Positions 1 through 7,709 of a stretch of DNA of 64,000 bases are shown in pieces. The DNA lies in assembly GCF_014204525.1 (NCBI RefSeq), contig NZ_JACHLP010000002.1:310001-374000 (forward strand). Direction: 5' to 3'. How positions within the stretch are numbered: the first letter of the stretch is position 1; each line of letters starts with the position of its first letter. The notes beneath the pieces are model-generated. The model did not search any database, had not been told where the DNA came from, and was given only the letters and a program-made list of their open reading frames with translations. The position numbers were made by a program, and so were the translations under genes. Source of the DNA: Roseateles oligotrophus (GTDB lineage Bacteria; Pseudomonadota; Gammaproteobacteria; Burkholderiales; Burkholderiaceae_C).

Positions 1-322
1 GCCGTTTGGAAGGGAAGGCCTTGGCGCCATTCGCCGCTGTCACGGTGCTGCCGCGCCGGCCTGGCTGGCAGCAGCCGCAGCCGGCGGGGTGGCGCAGGCG
101 GGTGTAGTCGGCCGAGCGCTGCGGTTCATGCGCCGCTCTTTCATTGCCGGCCATGGCGAGCAGGCGGGCGGGCGCCATCTCGCGCAGGCGCGAGCCCTCC
201 ACCCAGGCCCGCTCGCTGGGCTCGGCGCAGCCCGGGCAGGGCGCGGGCCGGTCGCGCTCGGCCATGGGCCGCAGAGCGTCGAACAGGCCGCAGTCCCGGC
301 AGCGGTAGTCGTAGATGGGCAT
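1..322 (-). CDS. fmdB: FmdB-family zinc-ribbon protein, C-terminus cut by window edge
   Basis: Small putative regulatory zinc-ribbon protein that accompanies formamidase genes. Reading from 322, the protein begins MPIYDYRCRDCG, the classic FmdB start, with two Cys-x2-Cys knuckles (C8/C11 and C29/C32) that would bind one zinc. The frame stays open for 107 codons to the window edge, so the C-terminus is missing; the visible tail is Gly/Cys/Arg-rich and low complexity. It starts 2 nt after the formamidase stop, so the two are surely co-transcribed. FmdB proteins were first named as possible regulators of formamidase expression; the molecular role is not settled. Family assignment is firm, function is inferred from the family. 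Confidence 0.85.
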   Translation of the reverse strand, partial: MPIYDYRCRDCGLFDALRPMAERDRPAPCPGCAEPSERAWVEGSRLREMAPARLLAMAGNERAAHEPQRSADYTRLRHPAGCGCCQPGRRGSTVTAANGAKAFPSKR

Positions 323-324
323 GA

Positions 325-1557
325 TCAGCGCAGATCGGGCGACAAAGGCATCTGCACCGAGCCATCCAGGTGCTTGACCGGGCCGGCCGCCGAGGGGTTG
401 ATGTCGAAGTCGAAGATCTGTGTCGGCAGCCACAGCGTGGCGCAGGCATTCGGAATATCGACCACGCCGCTGATATGGCCCTGCACCGGCGCCACGCCCA
501 GGATCGAATGGGCTTGCGCGGCCGAGTAACCGAACTTCTTCAGGTACTCGATGGCATTCAGGCAGGCCTGGCGATAGGCCACATGCACGTCCAGGTAATG
601 CTGCTTGCCCTGTTCGTCCACCGAGATGCCTTCGAAGATCAGGTAGTCGTTGTACTGGGGCGTGATGGGGCTGGGCTTGAAGATGGGGTTCTTGATCCCG
701 TACAGCGCCATGCCGCCCTTCAGGATGCTGACCCGCATATGCACCCAGCCGGCCATCTCGATGGCGCCGCAGAAGGTGATCTCGCCGTCGCCCTGGCTGA
801 AGTGCAGGTCACCCACACTGAGGCCGGCGCCTTCCACGTAGACGGGGAAGAAGATCTTGGAGCCGCGCGACAAGTCCTTGATGTCGCAGTTGCCGCCATG
901 CTCGCGCGGCGGCACCGTGCGTGCGCCCTCGGCTGCGGCCTTCTCACGGCCCGCACCTTTGAGCTTGCCCAGATGGGCGGTGGCGGCCGAGGGCGGGGCG
1001 GCCAGGGGTGGCACGCGCTCGGGGTCGGTGGCGATGAAGGCAAGCTCGCGTGCGTTCCACATATCCAGCATCTTCTGGTCGGGCAGGCAGCCGATCAGGC
1101 CGGGGTGGATCAGACCGGCGAAGTTGACGCCCGGCACGTGGCGCGAGCTGGTGAACAGGCCGTGGAAGTCCCAGATCGATTTCTGCGCCTGTGGGAAATG
1201 CTCGGTCAGGAAGCCGCCGCCGTTCTTCTTGCTGAAGAAGCCGTTGAAGCCCCACAGGCTGTCGGACTTGGCGCCCACGTCCAGAAGTTCCACCACCAGC
1301 AGGTCGCCCGGCATGGCGCCGCGCACGCCGACCGGGCCCGACAGATAGTGGACGGTGGTCAGGTCGATGTCGCGCACATCGTCGGCGCTGTCGTTGTTCT
1401 TGATGTAGCCGCCGGTCCAGTCATAGGTTTCCAGCACGAAGTCGTCGCCGGGCTGCACCCAGCAGGCCATGGGGATGTCCGGGTGCCAGCGGTTGTGAAC
1501 CATCTCATTGCTGGGGGCTGGCTTGGAAAGATCAACCTTGATCAGAGTTTCGGGCAT
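325..1557 (-). CDS. fmdA: Formamidase (acetamidase/formamidase family)
   Basis: Hydrolyses formamide (possibly other short amides) to formate and ammonia in the cytoplasm. The 410-residue protein matches the FmdA/AmdA family in length and in sequence, for example the N-terminal MPETLIKVDLSKP start, NRWHPDIP near residue 27 and the internal GDGEITFCGAIE stretch. The ATG at 1557 is preceded by a strong AGGAGG about 7 nt upstream, so a longer in-frame extension upstream was not used. It is followed 2 nt later by fmdB. The divergent neighbour is a transporter-sensor kinase fusion, and a formate dehydrogenase operon lies 5.6 kb away; the formate made here is a natural substrate for it. Substrate choice between formamide and acetamide cannot be fixed from sequence. 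Confidence 0.9.
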   Translation of the reverse strand: MPETLIKVDLSKPAPSNEMVHNRWHPDIPMACWVQPGDDFVLETYDWTGGYIKNNDSADDVRDIDLTTVHYLSGPVGVRGAMPGDLLVVELLDVGAKSDSLWGFNGFFSKKNGGGFLTEHFPQAQKSIWDFHGLFTSSRHVPGVNFAGLIHPGLIGCLPDQKMLDMWNARELAFIATDPERVPPLAAPPSAATAHLGKLKGAGREKAAAEGARTVPPREHGGNCDIKDLSRGSKIFFPVYVEGAGLSVGDLHFSQGDGEITFCGAIEMAGWVHMRVSILKGGMALYGIKNPIFKPSPITPQYNDYLIFEGISVDEQGKQHYLDVHVAYRQACLNAIEYLKKFGYSAAQAHSILGVAPVQGHISGVVDIPNACATLWLPTQIFDFDINPSAAGPVKHLDGSVQMPLSPDLR

Positions 1558-1653
1558 GGTGAACCTCCTGCGGATGAATGGGTGGGTGGGCGAAAGTGCC
1601 GATGAACACGGCAAACAGGCTTGCATGCTGCGCGTGCCGGCCGGCCCGCCCAA

Positions 1654-1669
1654 TACGTCATATGACGTA
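1654..1669. promoter_or_regulatory. Perfect 16-bp palindrome between fmdA and the transporter-kinase gene
   Basis: TACGTCATATGACGTA is identical to its own reverse complement and sits in the 170-bp divergent intergenic region. A symmetric site here is a good candidate operator for a dimeric activator, most simply the LuxR-type response regulator encoded at 5113-6012. The palindrome is seen directly; the regulator link is inference. Confidence 0.5.
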
Positions 1670-1727
1670 GGTTTTTCGGTGGAAACCCCTGTTGCAGCGC
1701 CTCGGCAGCGGGCAATAGTTGAACGGC

Positions 1728-4700
1728 ATGCACAGCCAGAAAATCTTCAAGGTCCGCCGCGAGTACAACAGCTGGGTGGCCAACGAGTCCATGGAGGACT
1801 TCGCCCTGCGCTACACGCCGCGCAGCTTCCGCAAATGGTCCACCTGGCGGGTCGGCAACACGGCTTATGGCGGCGCCTCCTTCCTGGCGCTGGAGGCCAT
1901 AGGCGCGACCCTCGCGCTCAAGTACGGCTTCTCGAACGCCGTGTGGGCGATCGCCAGCGTCGCCCTGATCTGCTTTCTGAGCGGCCTGCCCATCAGCTAC
2001 TACGCCGCCCGCTATGGCCTGGACATGGACTTGCTGACTCGGGGCGCGGGCTTTGGCTATATGGGTTCGACCATCACCTCGCTGATCTACGCCAGCTTTA
2101 CCTTCATCTTCTTCGCCCTGGAGACCGCCATCCTGGCCACGGCCCTGCACTTGCTGATCCCCTTGCCCATGATGGTGCTCTACCTGCTGTGCTCGCTATT
2201 GATCCTGCCCCTGGTGGCACGCGGCATCACCTTGCTCTCGCGTTTGCAGCTCTGGACCCAGCCGCTGTGGCTGGCGCTGCTGCTGCTGCCCTACCTCGTT
2301 ATCTACTGGAAGCAGCCGCAACTGGTCCGCGACTTCGCCCTGATGACGGGGCTGAACTCGGGCTCCAGCCGCTTTGATCCGCTGATGTTCGGGGCCGCCG
2401 TCACGGTGGCCTTCTCGCTGGTGGTGCAGATCGGCGAGCAGGTGGACTATCTGCGCTTTCTGCCGGAGCAGACCCCCGCCAATCGCTGGCGCTGGTGGTT
2501 GGCCCTGGTGGTGGCCGGGCCGGGCTGGATCTTGCCCGGCGCGCTCAAATTGCTGGGCGGCGCCTTCCTGGCCTTTCTGATGCTGGAGCAGGGGCATAGC
2601 GCGCAGCAGGCCGTGCAGCCCACGCAGATGTATCTGAGCGCCTATGCCGAGGTGTTCGACTCGCCGGCCTGGGTGCTGGCCGCCACCGTGCTGTTCGTGG
2701 TGGTTTCGCAGGTCAAGATTAATGTCACCAATGCCTATGCGGGTTCGCTGGCCTGGTCCAATTTCTTCGCCCGGCTCACCCACAGCCACCCGGGCCGGGT
2801 GGTCTGGCTGGTCTTCAATGTGCTGATTGCCCTGCTGCTGATCACGCTGGGCGTGTTCCAGATTCTTGACCAAGTGCTCAGCCTTTACAGCAATCTGGCC
2901 GTGGCCTGGGTGGGCGCCCTGGTGGCCGACCTTGTTGTCAACAAGCCCTTGGGCCTGAGCCCGCCTGGCATCGAATTCAAGCGGGCTCATCTCTACGACA
3001 TCAATCCGGTGGGCCTGGGCGCCATGTTGCTGGCCACGGCCATCGCCACCCTGGCCTATCTGGGCCTGCTGGGGCCGGGGGCCGAGGCGTTTTCCTCCTT
3101 CATCGCCCTGGGCCTGGCGTTTGTGCTCTCGCCACTGCTGGCTTGGGCCAGCGGCGGCCGCTACTATCTCGCCCGCGCCCCGGCGCAGCTGGCCGCGCCC
3201 GGCGCCAGCGTGGAGTGCAGCATCTGTGAGCAGTGTTTCGAGGTTGAGGATATGGCGTACTGCCCCGCCTACGGCACGCCCATCTGCTCGCTCTGCTGCA
3301 CGCTGGAGTCGCGCTGCCATGACCGCTGCAAACAGCACGCCCGGGCGGCCGAGCAGGCCTCGCACTTCCTCTCGGCCCTGCTGCCCCAGGTGCTGGCGCG
3401 AAGGGTCAACTTCCGCGTCAGCCACTATCTGCTGGTCTTTCTCTCCCTCTGCACCCTGGTGGGCAGCGTGATCGGGGCCATTTACTGGCAGGCCGGTTCG
3501 ACCCAGGCCGACGTCGCGGCCCGCGCCCTGCTGGCCCAGGCCTTCGTCAAGGCCGGCGCCATGTTGCTGCTCATCATCGCCGTGCTGAGCTGGTGGGTGG
3601 TGCTGAACAGCCAGGCCAAGCAATTGGCGCAGGAGGACTCCAACCGCCAGAACGAGTTGCTGCGCGCCGAGATCGATGCCCACCAGCGCACCGACGCCGC
3701 CCTGCAGCACGCCAAGGAGGTGGCCGAGGCGGCCAACCAGGCCAAGACCCGCTATGTGGCCGGCCTCTCGCATGAGCTGCGAACCCCCTTGAACAGCATC
3801 CTCGGCTACTCCAATCTGCTGCTGAAAAACCCCCAATTGCCGGCCGGCGCCAGAGACGGCCTGGGCACCATCCAGCGCAGCGGCCAGCATCTGTGTGAAT
3901 TGGTGGATGAGTTGCTGGACCTGGCCCGCATCGAGGCCGAGCGCTTGCAGCTGGAGGCTGTGGCCCAGCACCTGCCCCAGCTTCTGCAGGATGTGCTGCG
4001 CATGGTCAGGCCGCAGGCCGAGGCCAAGGGCCTGGCCTTCCATTACCGCGAGGCCGGTGATCTGCCCCAGTGGATAGAGGCGGACAGCAAGCGCCTGCGC
4101 CAAGTTCTTCTCAATCTGCTGGGCAATGCGGTGCGCTTCACCGTTAGCGGCGCAATACACCTGACCGTAACGCGCCCCGATGCCGAGGGCGAGCTGCTGC
4201 GCTTCGAGGTGAGGGACAGCGGCCCCGGCATCGCCGCCGCCGACCAGCAGCGAATTTTTGAACCCTTCGAGCAAGGCCATGAGCGCGCCAGCGGCGGCGA
4301 GCCCGGTGCCGGCCTGGGGCTGACCATCACCGACAAGCTGGTGCGCCTGATGGGCGGCCGCATCAGCTTGCACAGCCGGGTGGGTGAGGGCAGCTGCTTC
4401 GCCGTGGAGCTGCCCCTGCCCACGCGGCCCCCGCCCGCCCGGCGGCGCCAGCCGCGGCGCGAGATCATCGGCTACGCAGGCCCGCGCCAGCATCTGCTGA
4501 TCGTGGACGATCAGGCGGACCAGCGGGCCTTGCTGAGGCAGCTGCTGGAGCCGCTTGGATTTGAAGTCAGCGAAGCCGACAGCGGCGAGCAATGCCTGGA
4601 GCTGATGGCCCAGGCCCCCGCCGATCTGCTGCTGCTGGACATCGGCATGCGGCCGCTGGACGGTTGGCAGACGGCCGAGCGCCTGCGCGGTGGGCCCTGC

Positions 4701-5126
4701 CGGCAGAGCCCCATCATCATGGTCACGGCCAATCTTTTCGAGGACATGGCTCAGCGCCTGCAAGCCTGTGGCTGCCAGGCCCTGGTGGCCAAGCCTCTGC
4801 AGGAGCCCGAGCTTTTGCAGGCCATCCAAGCGGCCCTGGGCCTGCGCTGGGTCCGGCGTGCGCCGGCGGTCCCGGCCGACGATGGTCAAGCCCTGGAGCA
4901 GGACTGGGGGGAGGACTGGGAGCAGGTGCCGCAAGAGCTGCGCCAAGCCTTGCTGCGCCTGCTCGACAGTGGCCATGTGCGTGGCCTGGGCGAGGCCTTG
5001 CAGGCCCTGGCCCAGGAGTATCCGGCCACCCGCGCCCTGTGCCTGGAGATGCAAGCCCAGCTGAGCCGCTTCGAGCTGGATGCCTTGCAGGCGCGGCTGA
5101 GAAAGGTCTGCCATGCCGAACACTGA
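1728..5126 (+). CDS. NCS1-type transporter fused to hybrid sensor histidine kinase
   Basis: Membrane sensor of about 1132 residues. Residues 1-490 look like an NCS1 (purine/cytosine/allantoin-type) permease with about 12 membrane segments. Next comes a cysteine cluster (about 495-530: C-x2-C-x2-C, then CP, then CSLCC and two more Cys) that could bind a metal, then two more membrane segments. A HisKA domain follows with His682 (SHELRTP), N box LLNLLGNAVRF, G boxes DSGPGI and GAGLGL, and a receiver with Asp971. The C-terminal tail has no clear Hpt histidine. The ATG at 1728 was chosen over an in-frame TTG at 1719; neither has a strong ribosome site. It overlaps the next response regulator by 14 nt. 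It probably senses, and may transport, an amide or related nitrogen compound and controls fmdA; ligand unknown. Confidence 0.85.
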   Translation: MHSQKIFKVRREYNSWVANESMEDFALRYTPRSFRKWSTWRVGNTAYGGASFLALEAIGATLALKYGFSNAVWAIASVALICFLSGLPISYYAARYGLDMDLLTRGAGFGYMGSTITSLIYASFTFIFFALETAILATALHLLIPLPMMVLYLLCSLLILPLVARGITLLSRLQLWTQPLWLALLLLPYLVIYWKQPQLVRDFALMTGLNSGSSRFDPLMFGAAVTVAFSLVVQIGEQVDYLRFLPEQTPANRWRWWLALVVAGPGWILPGALKLLGGAFLAFLMLEQGHSAQQAVQPTQMYLSAYAEVFDSPAWVLAATVLFVVVSQVKINVTNAYAGSLAWSNFFARLTHSHPGRVVWLVFNVLIALLLITLGVFQILDQVLSLYSNLAVAWVGALVADLVVNKPLGLSPPGIEFKRAHLYDINPVGLGAMLLATAIATLAYLGLLGPGAEAFSSFIALGLAFVLSPLLAWASGGRYYLARAPAQLAAPGASVECSICEQCFEVEDMAYCPAYGTPICSLCCTLESRCHDRCKQHARAAEQASHFLSALLPQVLARRVNFRVSHYLLVFLSLCTLVGSVIGAIYWQAGSTQADVAARALLAQAFVKAGAMLLLIIAVLSWWVVLNSQAKQLAQEDSNRQNELLRAEIDAHQRTDAALQHAKEVAEAANQAKTRYVAGLSHELRTPLNSILGYSNLLLKNPQLPAGARDGLGTIQRSGQHLCELVDELLDLARIEAERLQLEAVAQHLPQLLQDVLRMVRPQAEAKGLAFHYREAGDLPQWIEADSKRLRQVLLNLLGNAVRFTVSGAIHLTVTRPDAEGELLRFEVRDSGPGIAAADQQRIFEPFEQGHERASGGEPGAGLGLTITDKLVRLMGGRISLHSRVGEGSCFAVELPLPTRPPPARRRQPRREIIGYAGPRQHLLIVDDQADQRALLRQLLEPLGFEVSEADSGEQCLELMAQAPADLLLLDIGMRPLDGWQTAERLRGGPCRQSPIIMVTANLFEDMAQRLQACGCQALVAKPLQEPELLQAIQAALGLRWVRRAPAVPADDGQALEQDWGEDWEQVPQELRQALLRLLDSGHVRGLGEALQALAQEYPATRALCLEMQAQLSRFELDALQARLRKVCHAEH

Positions 5127-6012
5127 GCCGCGGGACAACCGCCCCATCGTGCTGGTGGTGGACGACGCCCCCGCCAGCCTGGGCCTGCTGTGCGAGATCC
5201 TGGAGCAGGGCGGCTACAGCGTGCGCGTGGCGCAAGACGGCGCCACCGCCCTGCGCCGCCTGCAATTGCTGGAGCCAGCCGCCATCCTGCTGGACGCCAA
5301 GATGCCCGGCCTGTCGGGCTTCGAGACCTGCCGGCGCATCAAGGCCGACGCAGCGCTGGCCCATATCCCGGTGATCTTCATGACCGGCCTGAGCGATTCC
5401 GCCCATGTGCTGCAAGGCTTTGCCAGCGGCGGCGTCGATTACGTCACCAAGCCGCTGTGCTCGGAGGAGGTGCTGGCCCGGCTCAACATCCATGCGCGCA
5501 ATGCCAAGCTGGCCCAGCTCAGCCGCGAGGCCCTGGAGGCGGCCGGCCTGGGTGTGCTGCTGCTGGACGCGCAGCGGGCGCTGGTCGGCTGCTCGCCCGC
5601 CGCGCGCCACTGGCTGGGCGAACACGGCCTGCCGCCGGATGGCCGCAGTCTGCCGCCTGGCTGGTGGGCCGAGCCCGGCGCCTTGCTGCGCATTCCGCCG
5701 CCCGACCCGGGCGCCGCAGGCCTGCAGATCCGCAATCTGGGTCCGGTCGGCCAGGGCGAAACCTTGCTGCTGTTGCAAGCCTGCGGTGCTGAGGCTAACC
5801 TTGAAAACAAGCGTCATCAGACGGCCCTGACCTCGCGCGAAGCCGAGGTGCTGTCCTGGTTGTCCAAGGGCAAGACCAATCGCGACATTGCCGACATCCT
5901 CTCGATCAGCCCGCGCACCGTCAACAAGCATCTGGAGCATCTGTTCGAGAAGCTGGGCGTGGAAACCCGCTCGGCGGCCGCGGCCATTGGTGCGCTGCAG
6001 TCGCGCGCTTAG
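5113..6012 (+). CDS. Response regulator, receiver plus LuxR-type DNA-binding domain
   Basis: A 299-residue protein. The N-terminal receiver (about 8-125) carries the acidic pocket VVDDAP and phospho-acceptor Asp61 (LLDAKMPG), with Thr and Lys switch residues (FMTGLS, VTKPL). A middle stretch of about 95 residues with no recognised fold is followed by a C-terminal LuxR/GerE helix-turn-helix (about 236-290: LTSREAEVLSWLSKGKTNRD, then SPRTVNKHLEHLFEKLG). It starts inside the last codons of the transporter-kinase gene, which implies translational coupling and a cognate pair. The likely target is the divergent fmdAB promoter, with the palindrome at 1654 as candidate site. Its 3' end overlaps the convergent regulator gene by 4 nt. 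Confidence 0.88.
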   Translation: MPNTEPRDNRPIVLVVDDAPASLGLLCEILEQGGYSVRVAQDGATALRRLQLLEPAAILLDAKMPGLSGFETCRRIKADAALAHIPVIFMTGLSDSAHVLQGFASGGVDYVTKPLCSEEVLARLNIHARNAKLAQLSREALEAAGLGVLLLDAQRALVGCSPAARHWLGEHGLPPDGRSLPPGWWAEPGALLRIPPPDPGAAGLQIRNLGPVGQGETLLLLQACGAEANLENKRHQTALTSREAEVLSWLSKGKTNRDIADILSISPRTVNKHLEHLFEKLGVETRSAAAAIGALQSRA

Positions 6013-7085
6013 GCCGCCAGCTGCGGATACGCCTCATGCAACAGCGTCACCCGCCCCGCCTCGCTGGCGTCGTAGCCGGGCAGGCGGTCGAGGATCTGGC
6101 GCAGTCCGGGCTCGCGCAGGGCGGCCAGTACGCGCTGCAAGGCGGGCGTTTCCAGCAGGGCCGTGGGGCAGAGCAAAAAGTAGCGCTCCTTGGCCAGGGG
6201 GATGAAGTCGAGCTGGAACTGGCGCGCCGCGGGCTCCAGGCCGAAGCCGGCATCGGCCATGCCGCTGGCCACATAGGCGGCCACGGCGGCGTGGGTGAAT
6301 TCGCCTTGCTCGAAGCCGGCGATCTGCTCGGCCGCCAGTGATTGCAGTTGCAGCAGGCTCTCCAGCAGCAGCCGCGTGCCCGAGCCCACTTGGCGGTTGA
6401 TGAAGCGCAGGCCGGGCCGCAGCAGATCGGCCAGTTCGTAAATCTTCTTGGGGTTGCCCGGTGCCAGCATCAGGCCCTGGCGGCGGCTGGCGATGTCGAT
6501 CAGGCTGAAGTCGCCGCCCGTCAGCCAGGGCGAGTAATGCCGCAAGGCCGCGTCCTGCAAATCGCCCAGCGGGATGTGCAGGCCGGCGGCGTCGCAGCTG
6601 CCGTCGCGCAGGGCGGCGGCGGCGGCCGTGCTGTCGCAGTATCTGTGCTCGATGCGCAAGTCCTCGTGCTGCAGCTGTTCGACCAGGGACTCGATCGCAT
6701 AGCCGTGGCTGGCATGAATGCGCAAGAGCACGGCCTCGCCGGAGATGGCCTGGCGGATCTCGGCCGCCAGCTCGGAGGCCAGCGAGTCCAGCACCGGCCC
6801 CAGGCTGGCGCTGATGCGTTGGTCGGCCCACACCAGCTTCTCGCCCAGCAAGGTCAGGGTCGAGCCCTTGCCCCGCTCCATGTGCAAGAGGGCGGCCTTG
6901 AACTGGGCCTCGCCCTGGCGGATCAGATCCCAGGCATGGCGGTAGGACAGGCCCAGGCGCAGAGCCGCCGCCTGCAGGCTGCCATGCAAGCGCACCTGCG
7001 CCAGCAATTCCAGCAGACGCGGCGGCAGTGGGGGCTGGCCGGGCAGCTGGATGGTCCAGCTGGGTTTGATCGAGATCTTTTTCAT
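6009..7085 (-). CDS. ModE-like HTH regulator with substrate-binding-like domain, divergent from fds operon
   Basis: A 358-residue protein. Residues 15-110 resemble the ModE/LysR winged-helix region (RLLELLAQVRLHGSLQAAA followed by LGLSYRHAWDLI). The rest resembles a periplasmic-binding-protein fold of the kind found in molybdate- or small-anion-sensing regulators (HASHGYAIESLVEQLQ, RQVGSGTRLLLESLL, ASGMADAGFGLEPAA). The ATG at 7085 was taken; the open frame runs further upstream but into the divergent gene. Position next to a molybdenum/tungsten-dependent formate dehydrogenase suggests it controls that operon in response to formate or molybdate. Regulators next to fds operons in Cupriavidus are similarly placed; orthology was not tested. 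Confidence 0.75.
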   Translation of the reverse strand: MKKISIKPSWTIQLPGQPPLPPRLLELLAQVRLHGSLQAAALRLGLSYRHAWDLIRQGEAQFKAALLHMERGKGSTLTLLGEKLVWADQRISASLGPVLDSLASELAAEIRQAISGEAVLLRIHASHGYAIESLVEQLQHEDLRIEHRYCDSTAAAAALRDGSCDAAGLHIPLGDLQDAALRHYSPWLTGGDFSLIDIASRRQGLMLAPGNPKKIYELADLLRPGLRFINRQVGSGTRLLLESLLQLQSLAAEQIAGFEQGEFTHAAVAAYVASGMADAGFGLEPAARQFQLDFIPLAKERYFLLCPTALLETPALQRVLAALREPGLRQILDRLPGYDASEAGRVTLLHEAYPQLAA

Positions 7086-7115
7086 CCGGGTCAACCCTTT
7101 ATGAACAGAGGCGCC

Positions 7116-7140
7116 TATGAAAAGCGCTGCCGCGCTCATA
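7116..7140. promoter_or_regulatory. Imperfect inverted repeat in the regulator/fds intergenic region
   Basis: The 111-bp divergent spacer contains AGCGC-TGCC-GCGCT (7123-7136), flanked by TATGA on the left and CATA on the right, giving a larger imperfect dyad. It is a plausible binding site for the divergent ModE-like regulator. The dyad is seen; the binding is inferred. Confidence 0.35.
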
Positions 7141-7196
7141 TTGCGGCGCCGGGGCGCTGCTGCCAGGATGGCGGCCCAACAAGAGGAGACAGTGCG

Positions 7197-7709
7197 ATGT
7201 CCAGCATTCTGGCAGGCCAAGATCATGGTCAGGACTCTTTGAATGCGTCCACCCGCGAGCTGCTGCAGCGCCTGATCGAGCAGCACCGCAAGCGGCCCGG
7301 CGCCCTGCTGCCGCTGCTGCACGCGGTGCAGGAGGCGCTGGCTTATGTGCCGGTGGCGGCCCTGCCTTTGATTGCCGCCGGGCTGAATTTGTCGCGCGCC
7401 GAGGTCCATGGGGTCGCGAGTTACTACCACTTCTTCCGCAGCGAGCCGCCGGGCCGCCATCTTGTGCAGATCTGCCGTGCCGAGGCCTGCCAGGCCTGCG
7501 GCGGCGAGGCCTTGCTGCGCCAGGCCGAGCAGACCCTGGCCTGCCCGCTGGGCCAGACCCGGGGTGACGGCGCGCTGACGCTGGAGGCCGTGTACTGCCT
7601 GGGCCTGTGCGCCACCGGCCCGGCCCTGCAGATCGACGCGCAATTGCATGGCCGGGTCACGCCGCAAAAACTGCAGACCCTGGCCGAGGCGCTGGAGCTG
7701 AATCCATGA
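7197..7709 (+). CDS. fdsG: NAD-dependent formate dehydrogenase gamma subunit (NuoE-like)
   Basis: A 170-residue subunit carrying one [2Fe-2S] cluster in the diaphorase part of the soluble NAD-dependent formate dehydrogenase. Cluster ligands are C93, C98, C134 and C138 (ICRAEACQAC and YCLGLCATGP), as in NuoE/thioredoxin-fold ferredoxins. The ATG at 7197 has AGAGGAGA upstream, which favours it over upstream in-frame codons. First gene of a five-gene operon; its stop overlaps the fdsB start (ATGA at 7706). Confidence 0.93.
   Translation: MSSILAGQDHGQDSLNASTRELLQRLIEQHRKRPGALLPLLHAVQEALAYVPVAALPLIAAGLNLSRAEVHGVASYYHFFRSEPPGRHLVQICRAEACQACGGEALLRQAEQTLACPLGQTRGDGALTLEAVYCLGLCATGPALQIDAQLHGRVTPQKLQTLAEALELNP

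Noticed and set aside
2196-5147. Very long minus-strand open frame (983 codons) opposite the transporter-kinase gene
   Set aside because: The plus-strand frame has clear NCS1, HisKA and receiver motifs; the minus frame is low-complexity Gly/Gln/Leu/Ala and is a typical high-GC shadow.
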